Shown: piece after piece, positions 7,276 through 14,830 of the stretch
Layout: the number at the start of each line of letters is the position of its first letter
Numbering within the stretch: the first letter of the stretch is position 1
Assembly (NCBI GenBank): GCA_024405335.1
Contig: JAKSOX010000011.1
Coordinates: forward strand, 1 to 19,946
Reading direction: 5' to 3'
Origin: Kiritimatiellia bacterium
GTDB lineage: Bacteria; Verrucomicrobiota; Kiritimatiellia; RFP12; UBA1067
Length of the DNA stretch: 19,946 bases
Notes under the pieces: generated by a model
Told to the model about the DNA's origin: nothing
Databases searched by the model: none
The model's input: the letters and a program-made list of their open reading frames with translations, nothing else
Translations under genes and position numbers: made by a program

Positions 7276-7737
7276 ATGAAGGAACTAAACGGAAATCTGC
7301 TTGCGAAGGGGCTCAAGGTGGCCCTGGTCGCGAGTCGTTTCAATTCCTTTCTCGTGGAGCAGCTGGTGAAAGGCGCGGCGGACGCGTTCGCGCGTTTGGG
7401 CGGCGACGAGAAGAACCTCGTGCTGGCGCGCGTTCCCGGCGCCTACGAGTTGCCGCTGCTGGCGAAAAAGCTGGCGGCGTCGGGCGAGTTCGACGCGGTG
7501 GTGTGCGTGGGCGCGGTGGTGCAGGGCGCCACGGCGCACGCTTCGCTGATCGTGGAAACGACCGCGCGCGCGTTCACCCAGATCGCGCTGGAAACCGGCG
7601 TGCCGGTGGCGGACGGCGTGGTGACGGCCGAAAACCTCGAGCAGGCCGTCGAGCGTTGCGGCACCAAGCAGGGGAACAAGGGCTTTTCCGCGATGCAGGC
7701 CGCCGTGGAAACGGCGAACGTGCTCAAGCAGATTTGA
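7276..7737 (+). CDS. ribH: 6,7-dimethyl-8-ribityllumazine synthase
   Basis: This 153-residue cytoplasmic enzyme condenses 5-amino-6-ribitylaminouracil with 3,4-dihydroxy-2-butanone 4-phosphate, the penultimate step of riboflavin synthesis. Motifs in order are SRFNSFLVEQL (20-30), VPGAYELP (53-60), VGAVVQGATAH (78-88) with the catalytic His88, ETGVPVADGVVT (106-117), LEQAVER and the phosphate-binding GTKQGNKG (129-136). The residue after His88 is Ala where Phe is common. Length is that of the icosahedral or pentameric enzyme. AAGGAG at 7263-7268 lies 7 bases before ATG 7276, and a strong promoter lies just upstream. No other rib gene is present, so the pathway is split around the genome. Transcription may continue into the phosphofructokinase gene 43 bases downstream, since no terminator is visible. 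Confidence 0.95.
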   Translation: MKELNGNLLAKGLKVALVASRFNSFLVEQLVKGAADAFARLGGDEKNLVLARVPGAYELPLLAKKLAASGEFDAVVCVGAVVQGATAHASLIVETTARAFTQIALETGVPVADGVVTAENLEQAVERCGTKQGNKGFSAMQAAVETANVLKQI

Positions 7738-7780
7738 ATTTCCAACGTTCGAAACAAAAAGAAAGAAGAAAGAAGAAGTC

Positions 7781-9019
7781 ATGGCTAAAGAAGTGAAGAA
7801 GGTTGCGTTTCTCACCGCGGGCGGTCTCGCCCCGTGCTTGTCGAGTTCGATCGGTTTCCTGATCGACGAATACACGAAGAAGGCCCCGAACGTGGAGATG
7901 ATCGGCTACGTGAACGGCTACATGGGTCTCTTGAAGGGCGAGTCCGTTCCGGTGACGGCGGAGGTGCGCAAGCAGGCGCTCGTTCTCACGAAGCACGGCG
8001 GCAGCCCGATCGGCAACAGCCGCGTGAAGCTCACGAACGTCAAGGACTGCGTCAAGCGCGGCCTCGTGAAGGAAGGCGAAGACCCGCTGAAGGTCGCGGC
8101 CGACCAGCTGGTCAAGGACGGAGTGGACGTGCTCCACACCATCGGCGGCGACGACACGAACACCACGGCGGCCGATCTCGCGGCGTACCTCAAGGAGAAG
8201 AACTACGACCTCATCGTGGTGGGCCTGCCGAAGACGGTCGACAACGACGTGTATCCGATCAGGCAGTCCCTCGGCGCCTACACGGCCGCCGAAGAGGGCG
8301 CGAAATATTTCGCCAACGTGGTGAAGGAAGGTTCCGCTTCCCCGCGCGCGCTCACGATCCACGAAGTCATGGGCCGCAACTGCGGCTGGCTCACCGCTTT
8401 CACGGCGATCGCCTACCGCAAGATGCTTGCCCGCAAGATCAAGTTCGTCCCCGAGTTCGGCTGGACGAAGGCCCGCGCCGACGTGCACGCCGTGTACGTG
8501 CCGGAGTCGAAGGTAGATTTCAAATCCGAAGCCAAGCGTCTGCGCAAGGTGATGGACGAGAACGATTGCGTGAACATTTTCGTGAGCGAAGGCGCGTGCG
8601 TCGCGCAGATCATCGCGGAAATGAAGAAGCGCGGAGAGGACGTGCCCGTGGACGCGTTCGGCCATCCGCGGCTCGACAAGGTCAACGTCGGCCAGTGGTT
8701 CGCGAAGCGTTTCGGCGAACTCCTCGGCGCGGAAAAGACCCAGGTGTTCAAGAGCGGCTACTTCGCCCGCGCGGCGGCGCCGTGCAAGAAGGATCTCGCG
8801 CTCATCAAGGCGTGCTGCGTGAAGGCGGTCGAATCCGCGCTCGCGGGCGTCGGCGGCGTGGTGGGCAAGGACGAAGACCAGAGCAGCGTGGTCCGCGCCT
8901 GCGAGTTCACGCGCATCAAGGGCGGCAAGCCGTTCAACATGCGCAACTCCCGCTTCCGCAAACTGTTGAGGGAAATCGGCCAGCCCAAGGCCCGCAAGAC
9001 GCGCACGGTCAAGAAGTGA
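7781..9019 (+). CDS. pfp: Pyrophosphate-dependent 6-phosphofructokinase
   Basis: The 412-residue protein interconverts fructose 6-phosphate and fructose 1,6-bisphosphate in the cytoplasm, using PPi rather than ATP. Evidence for PPi use is GGDDT at 122-126, with Asp where ATP enzymes have Gly, and Lys151 in PKTVDND (150-156), both hallmarks of the PPi class. The catalytic Asp154/Asp156 pair and the substrate motif MGRNCGW (197-203) are intact, as is the N-terminal TAGGLAPCL loop. A purine-rich AAGAAAGAAGAAG tract precedes ATG 7781 in place of a clear Shine-Dalgarno. The C-terminus is a short Lys/Arg-rich tail. The reaction is reversible, so the enzyme could serve glycolysis and gluconeogenesis. 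A degenerate HAD protein follows after 20 bases and is probably co-transcribed. Confidence 0.93.
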   Translation: MAKEVKKVAFLTAGGLAPCLSSSIGFLIDEYTKKAPNVEMIGYVNGYMGLLKGESVPVTAEVRKQALVLTKHGGSPIGNSRVKLTNVKDCVKRGLVKEGEDPLKVAADQLVKDGVDVLHTIGGDDTNTTAADLAAYLKEKNYDLIVVGLPKTVDNDVYPIRQSLGAYTAAEEGAKYFANVVKEGSASPRALTIHEVMGRNCGWLTAFTAIAYRKMLARKIKFVPEFGWTKARADVHAVYVPESKVDFKSEAKRLRKVMDENDCVNIFVSEGACVAQIIAEMKKRGEDVPVDAFGHPRLDKVNVGQWFAKRFGELLGAEKTQVFKSGYFARAAAPCKKDLALIKACCVKAVESALAGVGGVVGKDEDQSSVVRACEFTRIKGGKPFNMRNSRFRKLLREIGQPKARKTRTVKK

Positions 9020-9039
9020 ACCGGAAAGGCGGTACGGAA

Positions 9040-9708
9040 ATGGCTGAAGAAAAAAAAGTCCGTGGCGTCGTCGTTGAATTCGATTTCGCCGTGCTCGACG
9101 GTTCGGCGCTTTTGTTCGACGTCGCGAAGAAGGTCCTCGCCGGCGTCGGCGTCGACTTCACCAAGAAGCTCGAAGCCCTGCATCTCGCGGGCGGCAGCTG
9201 CCAGGGCGCGCTCGCCGAACTCTTCGAGAAGACCGGCTGCAAGGCCGACGCGGCCCAGGTCGCGCGCGAGCTGAACGGCGCGTTCAACGCGGCCGTCGCC
9301 GAAAAGGCGCCCGCCGCCGTGACGGGCGCGTTCAAGGAATTCGTCAATGCGCTCGTCGCCAAGAACGTGAAGGTCGTCGTCGCGACGCGCGGCGACGCCG
9401 CCTCGCTGGGCGCCGCGCTGGAAGGCACCGGCGCCGTCGTGTGCGCGGACGCGTCCACCACCTACGGTTGCGCCAAGTGGGACGCCTGGATGCGCATCTG
9501 CCGCGCAAACGGTTTCGTGGACGTGTTCACGGCCGGCGTGGCCGGTTCGGGGCATGCCGTGAAGGCCGCGCTCCTCGCCGGCCTTTCCGCCATCGCCGTC
9601 GCCCACGAACACGTGGCGTACCAGGATTTCGGCGGCGCCGACTCGGTGGTCGACCAGCTCGACGCCGCGGCCGCCAAGGAAATCCTCCGCATGCTCAAGA
9701 TCGCGTAA
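9040..9708 (+). CDS. HAD-like protein with degenerate active site (probable pseudoenzyme)
   Basis: The 222-residue protein follows the layout of a beta-phosphoglucomutase/phosphatase-like HAD hydrolase, with a helical cap at about 25-100. Motif I reads EFDFAVLDGS. Asp15, the usual nucleophile, is present but Ala17 replaces the acid/base Asp, and the DG turn is lost. Motif II Thr116 (VATRGD) and motif III Lys146 (CAKWDAW) remain. Motif IV, normally an acidic pair before S-x-x-G-V-x-A-A, reads AGSGHAVKAALLAG (168-181), so both metal-binding acids are missing. I infer loss of phosphatase activity and retention of a ligand-binding or scaffold role. ATG 9040 follows GGAAAGG (9023-9029). It lies 20 bases after PPi-PFK and 23 bases before mazG, so it is presumably in the same operon. 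Fold call is moderately secure; function is unknown. Confidence 0.68.
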   Translation: MAEEKKVRGVVVEFDFAVLDGSALLFDVAKKVLAGVGVDFTKKLEALHLAGGSCQGALAELFEKTGCKADAAQVARELNGAFNAAVAEKAPAAVTGAFKEFVNALVAKNVKVVVATRGDAASLGAALEGTGAVVCADASTTYGCAKWDAWMRICRANGFVDVFTAGVAGSGHAVKAALLAGLSAIAVAHEHVAYQDFGGADSVVDQLDAAAAKEILRMLKIA

Positions 9709-9731
9709 GCGGTCGAACGGGTGCGGACCAG

Positions 9732-10523
9732 ATGACGGGCATCGAAAGACTGCACGCGATCATGGCCCGTCTCCGGGATCCGGAGACGGGTTGTCCTTGG
9801 GATCGCGTCCAGACGCTCGAGACGCTGAAGCCCTGCGTGCTCGAGGAAACCTACGAGCTTCTCGCGGCGATGGACAAGCCCGAGGACCGCGCGAACCACG
9901 TGGAAGAGCTCGGCGACGTGCTGCTGCAGGTGATGTTCCAGTGCGTGATGGCCGAGCAGGAAGGGCGTTTCACCTTCGACGACGTGGCGAACGCCATTTC
10001 CGACAAACTCGTGCGGCGGCATCCGCACGTGTTCGGCGACGCGGACGCGAAAACGCCCGAAGCCGTGCTCAAGAACTGGGAGCAGATCAAGCAACTGGAG
10101 CACAAGAAGGAGTCCCGCCATTCGGCGTTGGACGGCGTCCCCGCGACGCTTCCCGCGCTGCTGAAAGCCCAGCGCACGCAGGAGAAGGCCGCGCGCGTCG
10201 GCTTCGACTGGCCGGACAAGGACGGCCCGCGCGCGAAAATCGCGGAGGAAATCCGCGAACTCGACGAAGCCGTGGACGCCTCCGCCGACACGGCCATCGA
10301 TCCGCGCGTGAAGGAAGAACTCGGCGACCTGCTCTTTTCGGTCGCCAACCTCGCGCGCCATCTCAAGGCGGACGCGGAATCCGCGCTCGAACTTTCCACG
10401 GCGAAATTCGCGCGCCGTTTCCGCGGCGTCGAAGCCGCGGCCAAGGCGAAAGGCGCCGACCTCAAGTCGATGACGCTCGAAGAGATGGACGCCTTGTGGA
10501 ACGACGTCAAAAAACAATCCTGA
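9732..10523 (+). CDS. mazG: Nucleoside triphosphate pyrophosphohydrolase MazG
   Basis: At 263 residues it equals the length of E. coli MazG, and it contains the two tandem MazG domains. The N-terminal GCPWDRVQTLETL segment and the metal-binding EETYE (38-42) with EELGD (58-62) form the E-E-x-x-E...E-x-x-D motif. The second domain repeats it as EEIRELDEAVD with EELGDLLFSVANLARH. MazG hydrolyses NTPs and dNTPs to monophosphate plus PPi, clearing aberrant nucleotides and, in E. coli, lowering (p)ppGpp. The PPi released could be a substrate for the PPi-PFK two genes upstream, but that link is inference. ATG 9732 fits the family N-terminus; only a weak Shine-Dalgarno is visible. A phosphoribosyltransferase gene follows 17 bases later. 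Confidence 0.96.
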   Translation: MTGIERLHAIMARLRDPETGCPWDRVQTLETLKPCVLEETYELLAAMDKPEDRANHVEELGDVLLQVMFQCVMAEQEGRFTFDDVANAISDKLVRRHPHVFGDADAKTPEAVLKNWEQIKQLEHKKESRHSALDGVPATLPALLKAQRTQEKAARVGFDWPDKDGPRAKIAEEIRELDEAVDASADTAIDPRVKEELGDLLFSVANLARHLKADAESALELSTAKFARRFRGVEAAAKAKGADLKSMTLEEMDALWNDVKKQS

Positions 10524-10540
10524 AACGGGAAGGATCCATC

Positions 10541-11077
10541 ATGCAGAAGCATTACCTGAACGCCCACGATTTCCTCCGCGACAATTGGCGTCTCGCGCGC
10601 CAGATACTCGATTCCGGCTGGCGGCCGGACGTGCTGCTCGCCCTGTGGCGCGGCGGCGCCGGCGTGGGCGTGGCGATCCACGAGTTCTTCAAGGCGAAGG
10701 GCGTCGAAGTCCGCCACATGCCCGTGAAGTGCTCCAGCTACTCCGGCATCGGCTACAACCAGTCCGAAGTGAAGTTTTCCTGCGCCGAGCAGGTGTTCGC
10801 GGAATTGAAACCCGGCACGAAGGTGCTGGTGGTGGACGACGTGTTCGACACCGGCCGCACCGCGGAGGCCGTGCACAAGAAGCTCGAGGCGCTCGGCTGC
10901 GACATGAAGATGGCGTGCGTATACTGGAAGCCGGAAAAGAATCAAACGCAGTACCGGCCCGATTTCCACGTCACCACCATCGACAAGTGGATCGTGTTCC
11001 CGCACGAAATCGAGGGTCTTTCGCCCGAGGAAATCGAGCAGAAGGATCCCGTCCTCGCCGCCCTCATGGGCCAATGA
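10541..11077 (+). CDS. Purine-type phosphoribosyltransferase
   Basis: A 178-residue cytoplasmic type I PRTase. The PRPP-binding motif KVLVVDDVFDTGRT spans 94-107, and the pyrophosphate loop is WRGGAGVG (37-44). The C-terminal part YWKPEK...DKWIVFPHEIEGL (129-160) resembles small hypoxanthine/xanthine-type phosphoribosyltransferases, in which the aromatic WIVFP segment contacts the base. It would transfer ribose 5-phosphate from PRPP to a purine base, releasing PPi. The exact base (hypoxanthine, guanine or xanthine) cannot be assigned. AAGGA at 10530-10534 is 6 bases before ATG 10541. It lies next to mazG, consistent with nucleotide-pool upkeep. Its stop TGA (11075-11077) overlaps an ATG (11074) of the next gene. 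Confidence 0.88.
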   Translation: MQKHYLNAHDFLRDNWRLARQILDSGWRPDVLLALWRGGAGVGVAIHEFFKAKGVEVRHMPVKCSSYSGIGYNQSEVKFSCAEQVFAELKPGTKVLVVDDVFDTGRTAEAVHKKLEALGCDMKMACVYWKPEKNQTQYRPDFHVTTIDKWIVFPHEIEGLSPEEIEQKDPVLAALMGQ

Positions 11078-12627
11078 GGGATTTTCCCGTGCGCGCGCAT
11101 CTTTTCGCGGTTGTCGCGTCGGCTTGGGCCGGCGCGTTTTTCGCCGCCGCTTCGGAAGGGCTGTCCGTCGACGTGGTCGTGGACGGTTCCGCGGACGGCG
11201 CCAACGTGGTCGTGAAGGCGCTGGCGGACGGGAAGCCCGTGCCGGCTCGCCTTTCGGTCCGTCTGGGCGGCACGCTCGCCACGGAGAAGGACTCGGCGCT
11301 TTGCACGGCCGAATCGGGCGCCCTGCCCGGCGGCGGCACGTTCGCGCGCATCGGGCGCACGGATCCGCTGCCGCCCGCGCGCGCGGCGGCGTTCAGGCGT
11401 CCCGCGCGCGGTTGGGTCACGCTCTCCGCGCCGGCGAAGGCCGAAGTTTCGCAATACAAGCCCTGGTGCGGCTGCCGCCCGTTCGCGGGCGTGCAGTGGA
11501 TCGCGCTCGCGTGGCCGTTCGTCGGCGAAACGACCGCCCGCGTCGCCTACGACGCCGACGTCCGGGCGCCGGAGGACTGGTCGCGGCCGTTCGGCGGCGA
11601 AAGGCCGCCGCCCGCGCCGTCCGCGATTGGCGAGGCGATGGCGCCGTTCGCGGGGGACGGGGCGAACCGGATGCCGGGCGCGGTTTCCGCCGTGGCGGAC
11701 GCCGAAGGCCGCGTGACCTTCGATTGCGTCGGCTACGCCGATCTGGCCGCGAAGCGTCCGATGCGCCCGGATTCGCTGTTCTGGATCGCGTCGAACACGA
11801 AGGGCGTCGCGGCGGCGACGTTCCTCACGGTGGTTGACGAAGGCAAGATCGATCTGGACGACCCCGTGGCGAAACACCTGCCCGGCTTCCACGCCAAGGT
11901 GACGGTGCGCCAGGTGCTTTCGCACACGTCGGGACTGCCGTTCTTCTTCGACATGCCGATCGACGACCGCCCCGTGTCGCTGCTGGCGCAACTCGCCGCC
12001 CGAACCAAGCTCGGAAGCGAGCCGGGCACGAAATACGAATATTCCAATCTCGGCATCGACGTCGCGATGGCGGTGATGGAAGCCGTCACGGGCGAACCGT
12101 TCGAGAAGACGATGCGCAAACGCATCCTCGAACCGCTGGGGATGTACGACACCACGTTCCGTCCCACGGCGGAACAGCTCGCGCGGCTGGTGACGTTCTA
12201 CCGCGTGGACGAGAAAGGCGCGCTGCGCGAGAAGGCGGTGGACCAGCTCACCGAGCCGTACGATCTCGACGGACGCTATCCCGAGGCGGGCGGCGGTTTG
12301 TTCTCCACGCCGGCGGACATGATCCGGTTCTTCCGGATGGTGGCGCAGGGCGGCGTGACGCCGGAAGGCAGGCGCTTGATATCCGAAGCGTCGATGGCGG
12401 AATGGTTCCGCAAGCAGACGCCCGAAGGCGTCGCCGACTCCTATTCCTTCGGCATGTGCGTGTGGCCGAAGTCCGGCACGATTTCGCATGGCGGCTCCGG
12501 CGGCACGCAGGGATGCGCGAACTGGAAAAAGAAAACCGCCAAGCTCCTTTTCATCCAACTGCACGGCGATCTTCCCGCCCGCGCAAAACTCACCGACGCC
12601 TGGAACGGCGCCACGAAAGCGTATTGA
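11074..12627 (+). CDS. Exported serine hydrolase of the beta-lactamase / PBP4* family
   Basis: The 517-residue protein begins with a signal peptide (hydrophobic stretch about 8-27, AAAS cut region). Residues 28 to about 180 form an N-terminal region I do not recognise, with beta-rich character and a CGC pair at 132-134. From about 185 on it is a class C beta-lactamase/esterase-type domain: SNTK (Ser240, Lys243) as S-x-x-K, YSN (323-325) as Y-x-N, and HGG (472-474) in place of K-T-G. HTSGLP (284-289) and EPGTKYEYSNLG are typical of the family. It would act in the periplasm on peptidoglycan peptides or esters; true beta-lactamase action is only one option. ATG 11074 overlaps the upstream stop (ATGA). 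GTG 11089, preceded by GAGGG 8 bases upstream, is a strong alternative and also gives a signal peptide. Confidence 0.87.
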   Translation: MRDFPVRAHLFAVVASAWAGAFFAAASEGLSVDVVVDGSADGANVVVKALADGKPVPARLSVRLGGTLATEKDSALCTAESGALPGGGTFARIGRTDPLPPARAAAFRRPARGWVTLSAPAKAEVSQYKPWCGCRPFAGVQWIALAWPFVGETTARVAYDADVRAPEDWSRPFGGERPPPAPSAIGEAMAPFAGDGANRMPGAVSAVADAEGRVTFDCVGYADLAAKRPMRPDSLFWIASNTKGVAAATFLTVVDEGKIDLDDPVAKHLPGFHAKVTVRQVLSHTSGLPFFFDMPIDDRPVSLLAQLAARTKLGSEPGTKYEYSNLGIDVAMAVMEAVTGEPFEKTMRKRILEPLGMYDTTFRPTAEQLARLVTFYRVDEKGALREKAVDQLTEPYDLDGRYPEAGGGLFSTPADMIRFFRMVAQGGVTPEGRRLISEASMAEWFRKQTPEGVADSYSFGMCVWPKSGTISHGGSGGTQGCANWKKKTAKLLFIQLHGDLPARAKLTDAWNGATKAY

Positions 12628-12631
12628 CGAA

Positions 12632-14830
12632 ATGAATCCCGTTGTCATCCAGCACATCGTCGCGGAGACCGGCGTCCCGGCGCCGCAGGTCGCCGCCGTG
12701 GTCGAACTCTTCGCCGAAGGCAACACCGTGCCGTTCATCGCGCGCTACCGCAAGGAACGGCACGGCAACCTGGACGAAGTGCAGATTCTGAAAATCCAGG
12801 AGCGCCTCGCCTACCACAACGAACTCGAAGACCGCCGCGCCGCGATCCTCAAGTCCATCGACGAACAGGGCAAGCTCACGGACGAGCTGCGCGCCAAGAT
12901 CGAGGCCTGCTTCCAGAAGAGCGCGCTCGAAGACCTCTACCAGCCGTACAAGCCGAAACGCCGCACGCGCGCGCAAATCGCGAAGGAAAAGGGGCTGGAG
13001 CCGCTGGCCGACAAAATCTGGAACGGCGAGCCGTTCGACGGCGGCGAGGAAGAACTCGCCGGCGCGCGCGACATCCTCGCCGAGCGCGTCGCCGACGACG
13101 CCGACGTGCGCGGCTACGTGCGCCAGACCTTCGCGCGCACCGCCGTTCTCAAGAGCGAGGCGCTTTCCAAGACGAAGGAAGGCGCCGACAAGTTCGAGCA
13201 GTACTACGACTACGAGGAACGCCTCGCGGACATGCCGTCCCACCGGTTCCTCGCGATCCGCCGCGGCCAGGCGGAAGGCGTCCTCTACGCGCATCTCGTG
13301 GTGGACAAGGCGCCCGTGCTGCGCCGCATCGCGGAAATCGTCGGGCGGGACGGCGAACAGGTGGAGCTCGCGATCGAAGACGCGTACAAGCGCCTGCTGG
13401 CGCCGAGCTGCGAAATCGACGTCATGGTGGAAAAGAAGGGCGCGGCGGACAAGGCGGCCGTGGAGGTGTTCGCCGAAAACCTGCGCCATCTGCTGTTGGC
13501 GGCGCCGCTCGGGGAGAAGCGCGTGCTGGCGATCGACCCCGGCATCCGCACGGGCTGCAAGGTGGCGCTGATGGACGCCACGGGCAAGTTCATCGGCAAC
13601 TCCGTGATCTACCCGATGCAGAAGCCCGAAGAGGCCGCGTACGTGATCAGGGTCGTGGTGGAAAAACAGCACCCCGAAGCCATCGCCGTGGGCAACGGCA
13701 CGGCGGGCCGCGAAACCGAGGCGTTCGTGCGCAAGACGCTCAAGGAAATGGGCCGCACGGACGTGATGGTGGTGTCCGTATCCGAGGCGGGCGCGAGCGT
13801 CTATTCCGCGAGCGCCGTCGCGCGCGAGGAGTTTCCCGACCTGGACCTCACCGTGCGCGGCGCGATTTCGATCGGCCGCCGCCTGCAGGATCCGCTGGCG
13901 GAGCTCGTGAAGATCGACCCGAAATCCATCGGCGTGGGGCAGTACCAGCACGACGTGATGCAGACCCTGCTCGGCACGAAGCTGGACGACGTGGTGGTGT
14001 CCTGCGTGAACGGCGTCGGCGTGGAGCTGAACACCGCCTCCGCGCCGCTCCTCGAGCGCGTGTCCGGCATCGGACCGTCGCTCGCGAAGAACATCGTCAA
14101 ATGGCGCAACGAGAACGGCGCGTTCCGCAGCCGCGCGGATTTGAAGAAGGTGTCGGGCCTCGGACCCAAGGCGTACGAACAGAGCGCGGGCTTTTTGCGC
14201 ATCCGCGGGGCGGCGAATCCGCTCGACGCGAGCGCGGTGCATCCCGAACGCTACGCGCTCGTGGAGCGCATGGCGGCCGACTTGGGCGTGGCGGTGAAGG
14301 ATCTCGTGGGCAACGCGGCGCTCGCGAAGCGGGTGGACGTGAAGAAGTACGTGAGCGCCGAAGTGGGCGAGCCCACGCTGAAGGACATCGTGGCCGAACT
14401 CGTGAAACCAGGCCGCGACCCGCGCGCGACGTTCGAGCGTCCCGCGTTCCGCGACGACGTCACGAAAATCGAGGACGTGAAGGAGGGCATGGAACTCGAA
14501 GGCGTGGTCACGAACGTCACGGCGTTCGGCGCGTTCGTGGACATCGGCATCCACCAGGACGGGCTCGTGCACGTGTCCGAGATTTCCGACCATTTCGTGA
14601 AGGATCCGGCCGAAGTCGTGAAAGCCGGCGACAAGATCAAGGTGCGCGTCATCGGCGTGGACAAGGCGCGCAACCGCGTGTCGCTTTCGGCGCGGTCGAA
14701 ACCGAAGGCCGCGGCGGGCGCGCCAGGCGGCGGCCGTCCGCGCGGGCGCGGCGGCGTTTCGCGCGGCGGGTACGCGTCGGGACCGTCCACCGGCGGCGGT
14801 TTCAGCTGCAATCCCTTCGCCGACTTGTGA
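12632..14830 (+). CDS. tex: Transcription accessory protein Tex (S1 RNA-binding)
   Basis: The 732-residue protein has the full Tex architecture. There is an N-terminal helical region (NTVPFIARYRKERHG, about 30-44), a YqgF/RNase H-like domain beginning RVLAIDPGIRTGCKVAL (about 299-315), helix-hairpin-helix units (VSGIGPSLAKNIVKW and KKVSGLGPKAYEQ, about 472-525) and one S1 domain (about 619-690, VVTNVTAFGAFVDIGIHQDG). Tex binds nucleic acid and affects transcription and stress tolerance. A Gly/Arg/Ser-rich tail follows the S1 domain (about 695-728), resembling disordered RGG-type RNA-binding tails. ATG 12632 lies 4 bases after the previous stop, with no clear Shine-Dalgarno, so translation may be coupled. 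Its TGA overlaps the GTG of the MFS-PlsC gene. Confidence 0.96.
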   Translation: MNPVVIQHIVAETGVPAPQVAAVVELFAEGNTVPFIARYRKERHGNLDEVQILKIQERLAYHNELEDRRAAILKSIDEQGKLTDELRAKIEACFQKSALEDLYQPYKPKRRTRAQIAKEKGLEPLADKIWNGEPFDGGEEELAGARDILAERVADDADVRGYVRQTFARTAVLKSEALSKTKEGADKFEQYYDYEERLADMPSHRFLAIRRGQAEGVLYAHLVVDKAPVLRRIAEIVGRDGEQVELAIEDAYKRLLAPSCEIDVMVEKKGAADKAAVEVFAENLRHLLLAAPLGEKRVLAIDPGIRTGCKVALMDATGKFIGNSVIYPMQKPEEAAYVIRVVVEKQHPEAIAVGNGTAGRETEAFVRKTLKEMGRTDVMVVSVSEAGASVYSASAVAREEFPDLDLTVRGAISIGRRLQDPLAELVKIDPKSIGVGQYQHDVMQTLLGTKLDDVVVSCVNGVGVELNTASAPLLERVSGIGPSLAKNIVKWRNENGAFRSRADLKKVSGLGPKAYEQSAGFLRIRGAANPLDASAVHPERYALVERMAADLGVAVKDLVGNAALAKRVDVKKYVSAEVGEPTLKDIVAELVKPGRDPRATFERPAFRDDVTKIEDVKEGMELEGVVTNVTAFGAFVDIGIHQDGLVHVSEISDHFVKDPAEVVKAGDKIKVRVIGVDKARNRVSLSARSKPKAAAGAPGGGRPRGRGGVSRGGYASGPSTGGGFSCNPFADL

